From assembly GCA_905250125.1 (NCBI GenBank), contig CAJNOL010000724.1, forward strand, positions 44,141 through 108,140: a stretch of DNA of 64,000 nt, in the 5' to 3' direction. The notes below the pieces were generated by a model. It searched no databases, was not told where the DNA came from, and saw only the letters and a program-made list of their open reading frames with translations. Of the stretch, positions 23,501-36,079 are shown in pieces. Positions within the stretch are counted from its first letter, which is position 1; each line of letters begins with the position of its first letter. Origin of the DNA: Rotaria sordida. Taxonomy: Eukaryota > Rotifera > Eurotatoria > Philodinida > Philodinidae. The position numbers and the translations under genes are program-made.

Positions 23501-26500
23501 AAAAATTTCAGCTCGAAATATTGGGTTGTTCCAGAGTTATCTCTATATCAATAGCCCAAAAGTAGGTCTCCGTGCGTCTCAGATTTCTCTCCCAAAGTTA
23601 ATGATACAGATTTCGGATTGGCGTCAAAATGTAGCCAACACTTGCTGCTACAATGTAACAGAGCCCGATTTTTAAATTCTTCTTTGTTAAATTCTTGTGT
23701 CAGTTTTTTCTTGAAAACTTCGAAAAAATAGGGATATTCCTAAGAAAAAAGGTTCAGTTCTCTTAAAAATTAAGTCAAAAATAAAAAACACGAAGCTAGT
23801 AAGTTGTTAAGCACAACTTTCTCTTCAATTTAAAAGCTCTCTAGCATGTAAAATGGCTGCGCAATCTGGGACGCACAGCCTAAAAAAACTCGTTTTGACA
23901 AAAAATGGCAAACAAAGTTGAACTTGGGAAATCCAGTGTTTTTCCCTTCGTAGAGCGATTTATGAGGGATTACATGGAGAGGATGTATGAAGCGCACTTG
24001 CTAGAACATGTGGGATATGTTCTCCAAGTTAGAAGCCTATTGGCAAAGTCATAGGAATCCAGAAACTAAAATTTACCAAAGATTTTCTGCTTGTGAATTT
24101 TTCACAAAATCTCTTGAAAATCGTAAAAAAAACCGTCCGAAAACTTCTCGAAACAATCGTAATAACTAAGAATAACAGTGATTCTGAAAGTAGAAAATGT
24201 GAGCTATTCGACTATGTAGAAATCTTAAAACTTGATATTTTTGACAGGGAATGCCTTAAAAGGTTTGCTATACACTACACTTTATTTTATGAACTACACA
24301 ATGTTTACGAGAGAGTAATCAAAAAGATCCTTAAATTACCAAAACGATTGAAAATTCCATAGCACTCAGACATTGCTCGAACACAGTAACACATAACACT
24401 GCATGCAAAAAAAACACAACGAAACTGAACCGTTTCATTTTACTTATCTCACAGTATGTTGCAAAAAAACATAAAAACAACTGAATAATGAAAAGAAAAG
24501 AAAAAAGTAAATTATCTTCTTTCATTTCTGTCATAAAACGCTGCATGACTATCAGCGGAAATGAATCAACACGAAGGAAATTAGAGTAGAAATTTTATTA
24601 ACATATTTTCATCTACAAAAAAAAAACTGATTAACTATCTGGAAAGCGAATGACAGAAACAAAATAAATATAAATGAGCTTGTTTCAATTTGCTCATTAA
24701 ATACTCATTCTCAACTATGAGCAGAACTAAATATAGAATAAAGAAGCAAACTGAACTGCGTTATTTAATTTCTCTTATCAGACCTTGAACAACTGTGATT
24801 ATAACAAGAAGAAAATTGAACTACATTAACTTATTCGATTTATCTCAATAACATGCTGGGCAATTATCGGAGTAAATAAATGAAGACAAGAAAAGTAAAG
24901 TTATTTTTTCCCGATTTCATTCTTCTCTGGTAACGATCGGAGAAAACTAAATGAAGAAAGAGAAAATGAAAGTAAAGTAACCTATCCAATTTTTCCCGTA
25001 GAATGGTCAGCAGTTATTGAAATAACTATATGAAGAAACGAGAAGTAAAGTTAATTTTCCGGTTCCACTTCTCTGCTAAAGTGACCATCAGCAATCTGGA
25101 AAATTAAATGGAGAAAGAAAAAAGTAAACTAAAAGTAACTTCTTCAAATTTTCTTCTAAAATGCATGAAAATTATTGCCATACGTATTAGAGGAAAAGAA
25201 AAACTAAAGTAAGTTATTGGTTTTGTTGCATAAAATGTGCGACAACTCTCAAGATAATTATATGAAAAAAAAAGAAAAGTTAATTAAAGTAAGTTATTCG
25301 ATTTTCATCATAATATTATTATAAAATGTGAGGATACTCAAATGACGAAGGAAAAAATCAAAATAAATCATTTTTTTTTGTTTCTGTAATGAGATGTTGG
25401 AGAACCATGAATCATGTCATGAAGGAAGATATAGAGGAATATCTGATATATCGCGTTTCATCACGGGGAAAACGGAACGGATAAGACGAGATATAAAATT
25501 ATTAACATTAGTCTATAACTACTTTGAACACTTTGGTGATCAATTTAGAAAATATGCCTAATTCATCAGCTAGATGAGCATGTATTGAATATGATATTCG
25601 TAATCAATGAGAAAAATTTCATATAAATGAGATACCTCTGAAGATATTCTAGAGGAAATTTTCGAATTATGGCGGTACTATAGGAAGCAAAAAATTCACT
25701 TTGAAATGAGGAAAAACTAAATCTTAGAAGATACTTCGAGTGATCTCCTGACAATTTTTATAATATTAAAAATTACAAAAAAAATCGTGGACGTGAAAAT
25801 AATGATCTCAGCATATATTCTTTCTCACTTCTTTAAATTCGAAAATAGCTATACAAAGATATCTGAATGAAACTGTCTTACAAATTGATCGCGTTTGAAT
25901 TTGCACGATTAGTTTCAAGAATACTTTTCATGGAATAGTTCATAGTAATTTTCTATGGTCGGTAAATTAAACTAACTTTTCTGACAAATATTCTAAAAGT
26001 TTTCTTAAAATTTCTGCGTTTGATAGTTTCTTAGGAAAAACATATTTTTATGAAAATACTTATTTTTCATAAAACTTGATCAAAAATCCTTGGAAACTCG
26101 AAGAAAACTTGACTGAAAAATCAAGTACACAATTTCATGAGCTTGATTATAGATTCAGATTCCTCCATATCGAAAAATTTTGGCCAAACTTTATACAAAA
26201 TCATGCATTTCCTTCAACAGTAATTCCTGATGAAAAAATAAAATACACAAATTTTCCATTATCCTGTTGTCGGGTAACTGGCAACAGTCCGTTATCAGTT
26301 ACTTAGTAGCGTGCCCATAACTTCCTCCCTAGATACTTCCAAAAAAATTACAAGGATCACCTAAGATAGTCTCTCAAAGTTATAGGGATCACATCTCAAA
26401 AGAGCTAAAATACCTGAAAGTATCTTATTGATCTCGGTGCGATCAGTGCTGTGACAGAAGCCAAACTGTTCGAACACTTCGTAAGATCGGAACTTTTACC

Positions 26501-27025
26501 AAACTGTCACACTCCAACTCTCTCCTGCTGCTTTTTTACGACTATTCGATAAGTAAAGCTGTTATTGATTTACGTTAATTAAGTTGTGTTTCAAAAATGG
26601 CACGTCTTAGTTCAAGTGATTCGCGCTAGAATCATCTTTGTAAGCAAAAACCAGGATGCGAGATAGAACTCTTTTAAACACATGAAACCATTTTTTACTT
26701 AACATGATTCTTTAAATTATTTATAATCATTGATGGTTTATTAATAAACCAATGAAACCTAAAAAAATTCAGCATCTTCGGTAAAATCATAAATGGCTCT
26801 TCATGACACCATCTTGTTCTAGAGAGTAAGCAGGTGTGAAGTGATGTATCAGATAAGTAATATTCTTCTAATTCAGATCTATGTAATCTTAAGCAAACTT
26901 ATTGTGTCGATTCTATTTAAATACGCGTTTAGTTTATAAAGATTTGAAAAAAGAAGGTATTGCTAACCATACGATTATTCTTATCTTAGATATCTATTCT
27001 ATGCTCATTTATATATCAATATATT
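20543..27025. other. 6.5-kb gene-free, AT-rich stretch
   Basis: I see no exon chain here. 20.6-22.0 kb is AT-rich with homopolymers. 22.0-22.75 kb has weak inverted similarity between its ends. 23.2-23.45 kb starts with CACTGTAAAAAAA, a MITE-like end without a clear partner. 24.4-25.4 kb is a decayed tandem repeat, listed separately. 25.4-26.9 kb is unremarkable. Frames at 23430-23675 and 26076-26306 lack convincing starts, splice partners or composition. Confidence 0.6.
24400..25375. repeat. Degenerate ~80-bp tandem repeat
   Basis: Successive blocks repeat the order: a GAAGAAAGAAAAGTAAAGTAA-like purine run, a TTATTCGATTTTC-like run, CTTCTCTGGTAA, then a GATCAGCAATTATCGGAA-like run and AACTAAATGAAG. 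Clear examples begin near 24,880, 24,960, 25,030, 25,105, 25,190 and 25,270. Copies are strongly diverged and of unequal length, so period and borders are approximate. Confidence 0.6.
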
Positions 27026-28638
27026 ATGAACAGGAGAAGACAATATGCAATCGTTTATATTTGCTTACTTTTACTACTGTTTTTTATTCGACGGCGTCAT
27101 TTCATGCCAAATGCCAACCAAAATCCAACTAGTGTTCCAAATAGATCTATGAGTGAGGAGTCTCCATATAATTATGGAGATTATATCAACATTGGTTTCA
27201 GTGAATTCGAATTCCTTCAATTCAAGCAACGCGAGATCGAACTTCAACAAAAATATGATCTGGCTGCCATATTACTTCATTGGCAACGATCAGCAAATGT
27301 TGTAGAAGCCGTAAATTATTTACTTGATTCTAATCTTTTCAAAGAAATTATCATTTGGAATAATAATCCAAATATAAATCTTGAAAAAACTATATTTAAA
27401 AAAAATAATCATTCCTTAGATTCTATTCGTATAATCAATTCAAAAGAGAATCTCAAAGATGAAGCTAAATATCGTGCATGTGCTGAAGCAAAAACTATTG
27501 CTTGTTTCTATTCTGATGATGATTGGAATACATCATTCTATCTAAAAAGTCTTATAGCTGATTTTCGAACTGATCCTTATGTCTTGCATTCTGTTACTGA
27601 TCCATACACATTCTATACAAATTTGATGTGGACATATTTTGATAATGAAATTAATTTACATACTGGTTTTTCATGGATTAATTGTGGAAGTATATTCTTA
27701 CGTGAATATGCTCAACAACATCTTCAATATTTACAAATCTATTTGAAAAATCATCGTAGTGAGTGAATACAATTATGGAAAAATCAAGTATAATAATATA
27801 ATTTTTGTGACTAGGTTTGATTTATTTTAGTGATGTATTTTTTTCTATTTGGCTCAATGATATTCCATCACAATTCAATATGGATATTCGTCATTTACCT
27901 GCAAGTAGTACTGGTGTATCATTTTCGTCGACAGCGAAATTCTTACAATATCAATATGAAAGTTCAGTTTTAGCTATTCGTATTCTAGAAGATAATCTAC
28001 GTCAAAATCAATCGAATGATACAAATCATATAAGCTTTTCACGTCGACAAAATCGTCATTTTCCATATTATGTCAAATCATCAAGTCCAAAAGATGAATT
28101 TATATTTTATAGTAATATCCTTCCATTTGACATTGAACATATTCCATTCAATATTTCAAAAGATTATGAAAGAGGTACACGAAACAATCTACCAACAAGA
28201 TCAAAAGTTTCTTTTTTCTTATCGCATACGACCTTGAAAGCAGTCGATGACGATCCAAAAACTTGTTGGCATCCTGGACGAAATGTACGTCAAGGAGAAT
28301 TTTTTGCTATAGACTTTTTATATATTCGAACAAATCTATCATTTTCCCTTACCATTGGACATACATGGGAACTACAAAAGAATATCGATATAAAATTATC
28401 ATTCGATGGTTTATGGTGGATTACTTATCGATCATCGAAAGGAATTACAATAAAAAGTCAAAACTCGAGATCAAATAAACAACAATATGTGATTGTCTTC
28501 AATTCTACTCAATTCAATGCTGGTTTTCACTCTTTTAGATATATTGCTTTTAATGCAAGTGGAATTTCTTCTTTGGGCGAATTTCAGGTATGCGATGTCA
28601 AAATTATAACAAATAATACTATTACAACATTGTATTGA
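27026..28638 (+). CDS. Type II membrane glycosyltransferase-like protein with C-terminal discoidin-like domain
   Basis: Two exons, 27026-27762 and 27831-28638, join in phase (giving RSDDVFFSIW) for 514 residues. Residues 8-21 form a single signal anchor after MNRRRQ, typical of Golgi type II enzymes. Residues 79-115 (AAILLHWQRSANVVEAV, then IIIWNNNP) and the acidic triplet in CFYSDDDW (164-166) match a GT-A glycosyltransferase, where the DxD-type motif holds metal and nucleotide sugar. After about residue 340 the sequence resembles an F5/8C (discoidin) beta-sandwich: AVDDDPKTCWHPG, then FAIDF, SFDGLWW, and GEFQVCDVKII near the end. Donor and acceptor are a good GT-AG. A polyadenylation signal AATAAA lies at 28746. 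Donor substrate is unknown. Confidence 0.7.
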
Positions 28639-31600
28639 CATGTGATAGTTCTATTGTCAAATTCAGTTTGTTTTTCATAATAAATAATTTCTTTTTTTTT
28701 CAGTGAAAATACTAGATATTCATATATTTGCATTCTGTAATTATCAATAAAGTATTGTTATGTGAAGAAAACTTCGAGATTATCTTTGTTGGATAACGAG
28801 AAAGAGAGAGAGAGAGCAGATAAGAGTACAGCATGTAAAATTGTTCACTGAAATAAAATAAAATCAAAAATCGTCTTCATATTTTGATCAACTTGGTCGA
28901 TTTTTTTGTGACTGATACAGAATGATTTATAACCTTATATTTATGAGAAAGGATATAAATATGATAATTTGCAATGACCTTCTTGTCTTCTTACTCATGA
29001 TAACTGCTAAAAAAAGTTTGTTATTGTAGTTTATGATGGAGTTCAAATGTGATACTCAAATAAGAGTGAGGTTCTAAGAAAAAATAAAGATGAGAGAAGA
29101 AATGAAGAGTATGAAAATCAAAATAATTAATACATTCGAAGAAAAAGAACTCTTTCTGAATGAATTCATTTTGTCATATCATTTGACAAGAAAATGAAAT
29201 CAATGTTTAAGAGAGATAATTTCTCAAGAAGTTTGAACTTCGAATTTAAACTCATAGTTTACTATTGAATTCCACAAGACAATTTATTTATTTCACTGGA
29301 AAAAAAACTATATGGTCCAAGTGAGCAAAAAATAAAGGAAGACGTCCAACATAACTAGTTCAAAATGTCCACAACACCCGTCAAATCTAGTCGGAAACGT
29401 CTTGCACACCTGTTATGACTGGTCACCTTTAGGAGAAATGTCCTTTAAACACATTTGAACTAGTCTCGAATGTCCTTGAACTCAGTCATGTCTAGTCCGC
29501 TTTGTCCGTCGGCTCCGTCGAGACTAGTCGGAGGACTAAAAGAAGAAGGTGGAAGGTGGATTTGAACATTCAACCCGATAGTATTCGAAACCTGACGGGC
29601 ATCCTAATGGGAGGCAAGAACACTGGAGTGAACAATGATTCTTAGTATTCCGGTGGATACTTATCAAAAAAAACTCTTGCCATTTTGAAAATGTATAGGG
29701 TGTGTAGTGTTCCTTTGACGAAGGTTTTTGTTCTGCTTGCATGCAGTGTTTTTTTCCTTTATTTGCTGCAGTCATTGTCGATGTGTTCTATACTTTAAAC
29801 ATTAAAAAAGTTCTATTCTTCGATTGTACACGGCAATATTATGTTCAAAATCGAACACTCTTTCTAAAGTAAAAGAGGATACTATAGCATAAAGCATATA
29901 GTAAAGCATAAGCATCAAGACTTCAAATAGTTACATGTTTTTTTGCATTCATTCTTGATGGGAAAGTAAAGACTCTGTTAGTTTATATAACTGCATTCTT
30001 TGTACAAAATAGATTATATTACTACTTCAATTATCATCTATGAAGAAGATGACAATATCTCATATGCTAGTACACAGTTGTGTACACATGGTAATTAGGT
30101 AAAAAAATCTTTTATCTATAATTTTTTTCGTAAATAGCCTCAGCAAGTAGTGTTTTCAGATCTGAAATCGTAGTATTTCAATTGCCAAATTCATGTAATT
30201 TTTATGAGGAAGTTTGAGAACATAGTCAGAAACCTTTTCTCATTAGTTAGTTTCTCAGTAAGTTTTTTAATTTGACCCGAATAAATCGAATGTTCTTGAG
30301 TTACAATACATATTCTACTATAGTTAGACGAAAATACTTTGTTTTTTCATTATGTATTTCGCAAATGAAGCGTTTTAGATACTTTTTCATGATTTTGTAT
30401 TACAATTGAATGTTTCATATAATGGTACATATTATTGTTCACAACAGTTCAATAGATTATAATTCTATTTCAAAAGGAATAAAAAAATTAGAATGTTTTT
30501 TTTTTAAATATCAAAAACAATACAACCATTTTTTCTTTCGATATTAACTCGAATTTCTGTTGGTATTATAAACTTTACATTATGCAGATCTTTCGTTGTT
30601 CGCTTGCAATGATTTGTTGAACTTATTTTGAAACAATCAAATCATTAGTGCATTTCTTCGAAACTGATCGTTCGTATTATTTCAAGAACTTTAATAATCA
30701 TGGAAATTGAGAATGTCAAATGATTTTATAACTTATTATTAAAAATTATTTCTCTTGCTTTCTTTTTATAAGAATGTGATTTTTCGTCGCCCTGTATATG
30801 TTTACATTTATGTGCTATCGAAATAAATTGAATATAAAGAAATTACTCTCATGACAAGACTCTCATGGTCTTCATATTGTTACTTTGTTTTTTTCTTCAA
30901 TGATATTCAATTACGTAGTATAGGATATTGTTACTATGAATACACTTTTCTAATATAAAATAAACATCTATTCCGTAGGAGCTTTCAATTCACTGTCATC
31001 TTATATATTTATATTTTATCTTGTGATTACTTGAAAAAAAACATATTGGAAATGCCATGAAAAAATTCTCATAATTAGATTCTCACAGGTTGCATTTTGT
31101 GACCAAGTTTTTTCAATTTATATTTTTAAATTTATCATCAATATAGAAATAGCTTTCGAAAGAAAATCTTATTATATATTCTGAGAGAGGTGGAAATTTT
31201 CTAAAATTCCATCTATTTATCTATTATATTGCATAGATTTGTTGAAAAATAATTTATATATAGTGAACACAGTCAAGCATTAGAAAATATCAAAAGTCAA
31301 CATTTTTATTGTTTTTTCAATTATTAATTATATAGGAATAAAGTTTTGCAACAGTACCGAGCAATTCATAATGAATAGCCGCTTTTTGCATGTCGTTTTT
31401 TCATCATTTAGTATGTTTTTTAAAAAAACAAAAATATCCCACAAAAAAACTCTAGAATATACAAAGAAAATCTTATTTAATGTATGCACATTTTGTTTTA
31501 AAAAAAGACGAAATTCTGTTCAACCAAATTTCAACCATTCGAACAAGATCATTTTTTTGAGCAAATGATCAATTTGTTTTTTTCTATCATCAATCTAAGA

Positions 31601-34331
31601 AAATTCTATTCATTGATGAAAAATACCCTTCACCAGAACGTGTTTATACTACTAGTCGACACCAGGCAAATGGACAAGGAAATATGTAAATTAAAATATT
31701 AAACATTCAAAAGGATTTATGGCGTGATTAGATGTTTCCAAAAAGTGGTCTCACATCTCCAATTATACTTGAATCTGGTCAAACATTATCACACGAGAAA
31801 TATCTTGAAGTTGTTCTTTAACATGCTCAATCTGAAGGCGAATGACTACTATTCAACAATTTCATCTATCAAGATAACAACGCTATAACTTCATACACAT
31901 CAGAAAACATTGATATTAGTGCTCAGAGTATTGCGCGTATTTCACATATAAACATAGGTGACTAACATATACTTCTAATTTATAGGACGCCATCGATAAT
32001 AATACACAATGAGATTAAGTTGAAAACCATGATTCGTTAATCACTTAAATAACAAAAAAGAAATTTGCAGCATACCAAAAAGTAATCATGCTTGTAGCGT
32101 CGAAAATTGGTCGAACAGAGTTTCGACTATTTTTCAAACACAATGTGTACACATTAAATAGCCTTTTATTTGTACATTCTAGAGATTTTTTATGGAATAT
32201 TTTTATTTTTTTAAACAAACGTACTAGATGATGAAAAGATGACATGCAAAAGTGGCTATTTATTATGAATTACTCAATACTGTTGCGAAACTTTATTTGT
32301 ATATTATTAATAATTGAAAAAACAATAAAAATGTTGACTTTTGATATTTTCCAATGCTCGCCTGCGTTCACTATATATAAATTATTTTTCAACAAATCAA
32401 TGCAATATAACAGATAAATATATTGAATCTTAGAGAATTTTAAGCTCTCTCAGAACACATATAAGACGTTCTGTCAAAAACTATTTTTATACTGATGATG
32501 AATTTAAACATATAAATAGAAAAAAATTGCTCACAAAATGCATTTAGTATGTGTCATGGATGAAGAAAATAGAAATGTAGTGACATTTTAGTCAAATACA
32601 AGAATAAATAGATCTATCATCAACTTTAATATTAACTGACAACTTGACTGTAAAAATTAAAAATAATACCGAAATCTACACTCTGTGAATATTAACAGTA
32701 TAATAGTATTTTATCGTAACAATCAAGAATGCCTTAGATACTATTCAATAATAATTTAAAAGGATCAAGCCAAATCAACATTGGTAAATGAAAAATCATC
32801 TCTTTTATTATCGATGGAAAATAGAAAGACGTATAAATTATCCTGAAGATGAACTCCTGAAATTAGAGGAATCAAGGTTCTTGTTGATTGAAATTCCATT
32901 TCTGAGATATATGAACACACACTTGAATATTCATTTAAGCGTGTTTCTGAGCATGTTGAACTCTTTAGGCATGTCTTTTATTCCATTTTGTGACAAATCT
33001 AACGTAAAAACCTGAAATCACATTCCAAATAACTACAACTAGGAAGTAAGGCAGGTTTTATAGTACTTGGAAATCTGCTGGCTAGCCTACATTCTGAGTA
33101 AAGAAACCTCAAACAATTCTGTTTGAAATGTAAAAAGAATTTATTATTCAAGTACGTAAAATATTTTCGATCAGGATTTGTATATTTTTCAAGAAATTAG
33201 CTATAAAAGAGGATTACTCAGCTTATCTTGACTCTCAATAGAACTCAACGAACGAAGAACAAAAAATTCATTCAGCGGTGCTATTCGAATGGTTCTGATA
33301 GCTTGTCAGTGACTACAGATGGATGATACTAATGGAAAAAGAATCTTTGAATGCTTTTTCTTTTTTTTTGAAATTAGTGATTAATCAAACTATTGTTGTT
33401 GGCTAGAATATTATTTTTCTGGAAGTAGTTTAGTACACTTAGTGGTGCAAGTGATAAAGAAACACGTATACTCTTGACGAAATTGAAATGAACAATGAAA
33501 TTTCATGATCGTAAATCAAAGCTCTTATGAGATGTATTTATCTAGTTAATTTGAGAAAAAGTCTGAATAACATTTTACGATCGAATCTTTTTCTTTATTA
33601 TCTAATTGGATCAATAGTGATATATAGTTTTTCAAAGAAGTTCAGTTGAGATATTTTCTTTCTTTAAAAAAAAGTAGATCATCTAGAAAAAAAAAGTATT
33701 TCTATGCATTTATCAAGTTGTAGTAAATCTTTGACCGTTGAAAATCAATCAACGAGAATGAGAGAAGAGTAATGCACTATCAATGTAATAAATCCATAGA
33801 TTGACTATTGATCAAATTATTTTTTTTAGTTACGCATTTATATAGTTCTAGGTGTTCGTATTCTAAATCAACTCTTAACCGTTCTATAATACTGTGTTTT
33901 TTTTTCTTTTTCTCTTAATAGTAAATATTTCGAAGCATAAATGTAATTCAACATAATGACGTAGAAGATAATTCTACCGATAGCTAATGAAAATATTCCA
34001 TGATTTATTTCAGCACAAAAACAAATAAAAGAAAATCTGAAAGCAAAGCGAATTGGTATAAACGTGATATATGTTTTCGTGTATATAAATATGTACATAA
34101 GACTGTCAATAAAACGGTTGATTGCATTTTTTCTCTAAAAGTGTACCGTTGAAAATAAATGCAAGTAATATGTGAAGAACCAAATTTTGATCGAAAACAA
34201 GGCATTTGCATCGCATTAAATCCAACTTAGTAAGAACGAACAAGACGTAAATCAAAGTAATTCATCGTAAAGCTAAAGAAAAAATTGTATCACAAACATT
34301 TTCTCCTAAATAACATATGACATTATTCAAA
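28639..34331. other. 5.7-kb gene-free stretch with one large mariner relic
   Basis: 28.6-29.3 kb is the 3' flank of the glycosyltransferase gene. 29.3-29.55 kb is a GC-richer patch with repeated CTAGTC and TGTCC words, unexplained. 29.6-31.1 kb is AT-rich with nothing recognised. 31.1-32.55 kb is a long-arm mariner relic listed separately. 32.6-34.3 kb is AT-rich and includes the promoter side of the repeat-protein gene. Confidence 0.6.
31090..32550. mobile_element. Decayed mariner-like element with ~480-bp inverted arms
   Basis: Left arm about 31090-31570 and right arm about 32040-32550 are inverted copies. They share GTTGAAAAATAATTTATATA, AAAAGTCAACATTTTTATTG and TAATTGAAAAAACAATAAA in inverted form. 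Between them a stop-broken plus-strand remnant (about 31600-31930) reads ILFIDEKYPSPERVY, then SGLTSPIILESGQTLSHEKY, and YQDNNA. These are the spaced Asp blocks of a Tc1/mariner DDE transposase. Several stop codons make it inactive. Confidence 0.8.
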
Positions 34332-35574
34332 ATGCCCAGAATCAAAATATTTCTACTTCTATTAATCTTATCAATTCCAGGTAAACATCAATATTTCCAT
34401 CAAAATTTTATTTAAAATTAGAGATATCACGCTTCTTAAAGAGCGTGAAAATCCTAGACAATTAATTTCTAGATATTCCGTCAGGTGTTTAGAAATATCT
34501 TTTCTTTCATTTCGTCATAAATCACTATGTGTTCCTGAGTTCTGAAAAAAAATGAAGAACCTCATAGAAAATCACTAAGGAAAAGAAATTTCAAGTATGA
34601 TTTCTAATTCATGAAAACTCAGTATATGGTTTCTGTTTTTAAAAAACGCGTATGATGTCTAGATTCTCATTCGAAGCAAAAGAATTCAACATTGAAATTC
34701 TTCTCTAACATGAATAAATTTAGTAATCAATGGTCGAGCTCTGCGAAAGCGACGACAGGCTATGGGGAATACGTTAGGTCAAGATGTGAATAATCTTATT
34801 TCGAGCGGCTACAATATTATTCTTAACCGTGGGGTTCCTGCTGTCAGTTCTGTTAACAACTCATTGTATCAAAATTTCGATCGATACAGACAAAATTTCA
34901 ATCAAGGTATTAATCAGATTGGGCAGAATTTGGATCAATACAAACAAAATTTCAGTCAAGGTGTTAATCAGATTGGTCAAAATAGGGATCAATACAAACA
35001 AAATTTCAATCAAGGTGTTAATCAGATTGGTCAAAATTGGAATCAATACAGACAAAATCTCAATCAAGGTGTTAATCAGATTGGTCAAAATTTGGATCAA
35101 TACAAANNNNNNNNNNNNNNNNNNNNNNNNNNNNNNNNNNNNNNNNNNNNNNNNNNNNNNNNNNNNNNNNNNNNNNNNNNNNNNNNNNNNNNNNNNNNNN
35201 NNNNNNNNNNNNNNNNNNNNNNNNNNNNNNNNNNNNNNNNNNNNNNNNNNNNNNNNNNNNNNNNNNNNNNNNNNNNNNNNNNNNNNNNNNNNNNNNNNNN
35301 NNNNNNNNNNNNNNNNNNNNNNNNNNNNNNNNNNNNNNNNNNNNNNNNNNNNNNNNNNNNNNNNNNNNNNNNNNNNNNNNNNNNNNNNNNNNNNNNNNNN
35401 NNNNNNNNNNNNNNNNNNNNNNNNNNNNNNNNNNNNNNNNNNNNNNNNNNNNNNNNNNNNNNNNNNNNNNNNNNNNNNNNNNNNNNNNNNNNNNNNNNNN
35501 NNNNNNNNNNNNNNNNNNNNNNNNNNNNNNNNNNNNNNNNNNNNNNNNNNTGGAAAGCAAGACAAAAGAGATAA
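34332..35574 (+). CDS. Secreted protein of 18-residue amphipathic repeats (interrupted by assembly gap)
   Basis: Exon 1 (34332-34380) encodes a hydrophobic signal peptide, MPRIKIFLLLLILSIP. After a 343-bp intron, exon 2 starts at 34724 with GRALRKRRQ, a likely dibasic processing site. From about 34869 the protein repeats an 18-residue unit (54 bp), consensus NFNQGVNQIGQNLDQYKQ. At least four units are visible before the run of N. After the gap only WKARQKR and a stop remain, and that frame depends on the arbitrary gap length. Hydrophobic residues fall at F, V, I, L/W and Y with 4-3-4-3-4 spacing, and 18 residues equal five alpha-helical turns. I do not recognise the family. Copy number is unknown and the 3' part is provisional. 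Confidence 0.65.
34869..35106 (+). repeat. 54-bp coding minisatellite
   Basis: More than four tandem 54-bp units, each containing AATCAAGGTGTTAATCAGAT with few substitutions between copies. The array runs straight into the run of N, so the gap is very probably caused by collapse of this repeat. Confidence 0.92.
35107..35550. other. Assembly gap (444 N)
   Basis: Unresolved bases inside the 54-bp repeat array. The true length may differ. Reading frames drawn across it on either strand are meaningless. Confidence 1.
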
Positions 35575-36079
35575 TTTTAAAAAATCGACTTTATTTTTTA
35601 GAGCTTGTCTAGGAGGATCCTTACGTACTACTAGAATTATTCTCCAACAAATTAATGTAAGATAAAAAAATAAATATACAAGATGATAAAGAATTTCAAG
35701 CTCTATCATCCTATATATTTACCTTTTCTTAGAAAGGTAATTATGCAATGATGAAAAATTTTAAAAACAAATTTTGATATCAGTAACAAAATCAAGTCCG
35801 TGAGTGTCTCGCCATGAGAGTACTTTCATTATACTCGATTTATTTCGATAGCACATAAATGTAAACATATATACAGGACGATCGAACACTTTGAGCGCGT
35901 TCAAAATATGCAATTATTTTTTTTACAAAAATGACGATATATTTAAAATATGGACTACAGCTATTTCCTTTTCGGTCTGTATATGAGAACAACTGTTTAT
36001 TAAATGGCAATGAAAGATTTAAATAAGATCTAAAGTCTGTAAAAACGATAAAAGTTCCGGTAAATATCGAAACAAATAA

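Noticed and set aside
29536-29775. tRNA-like GGATTTGAAC box on the minus strand
   Set aside because: The flanking bases do not pair into a T-stem and no A-box or acceptor stem is found.
34829-35709. Long frames on both strands spanning the repeat array
   Set aside because: More than half of each is the run of N, and the remainder is the 54-bp repeat read in other frames.
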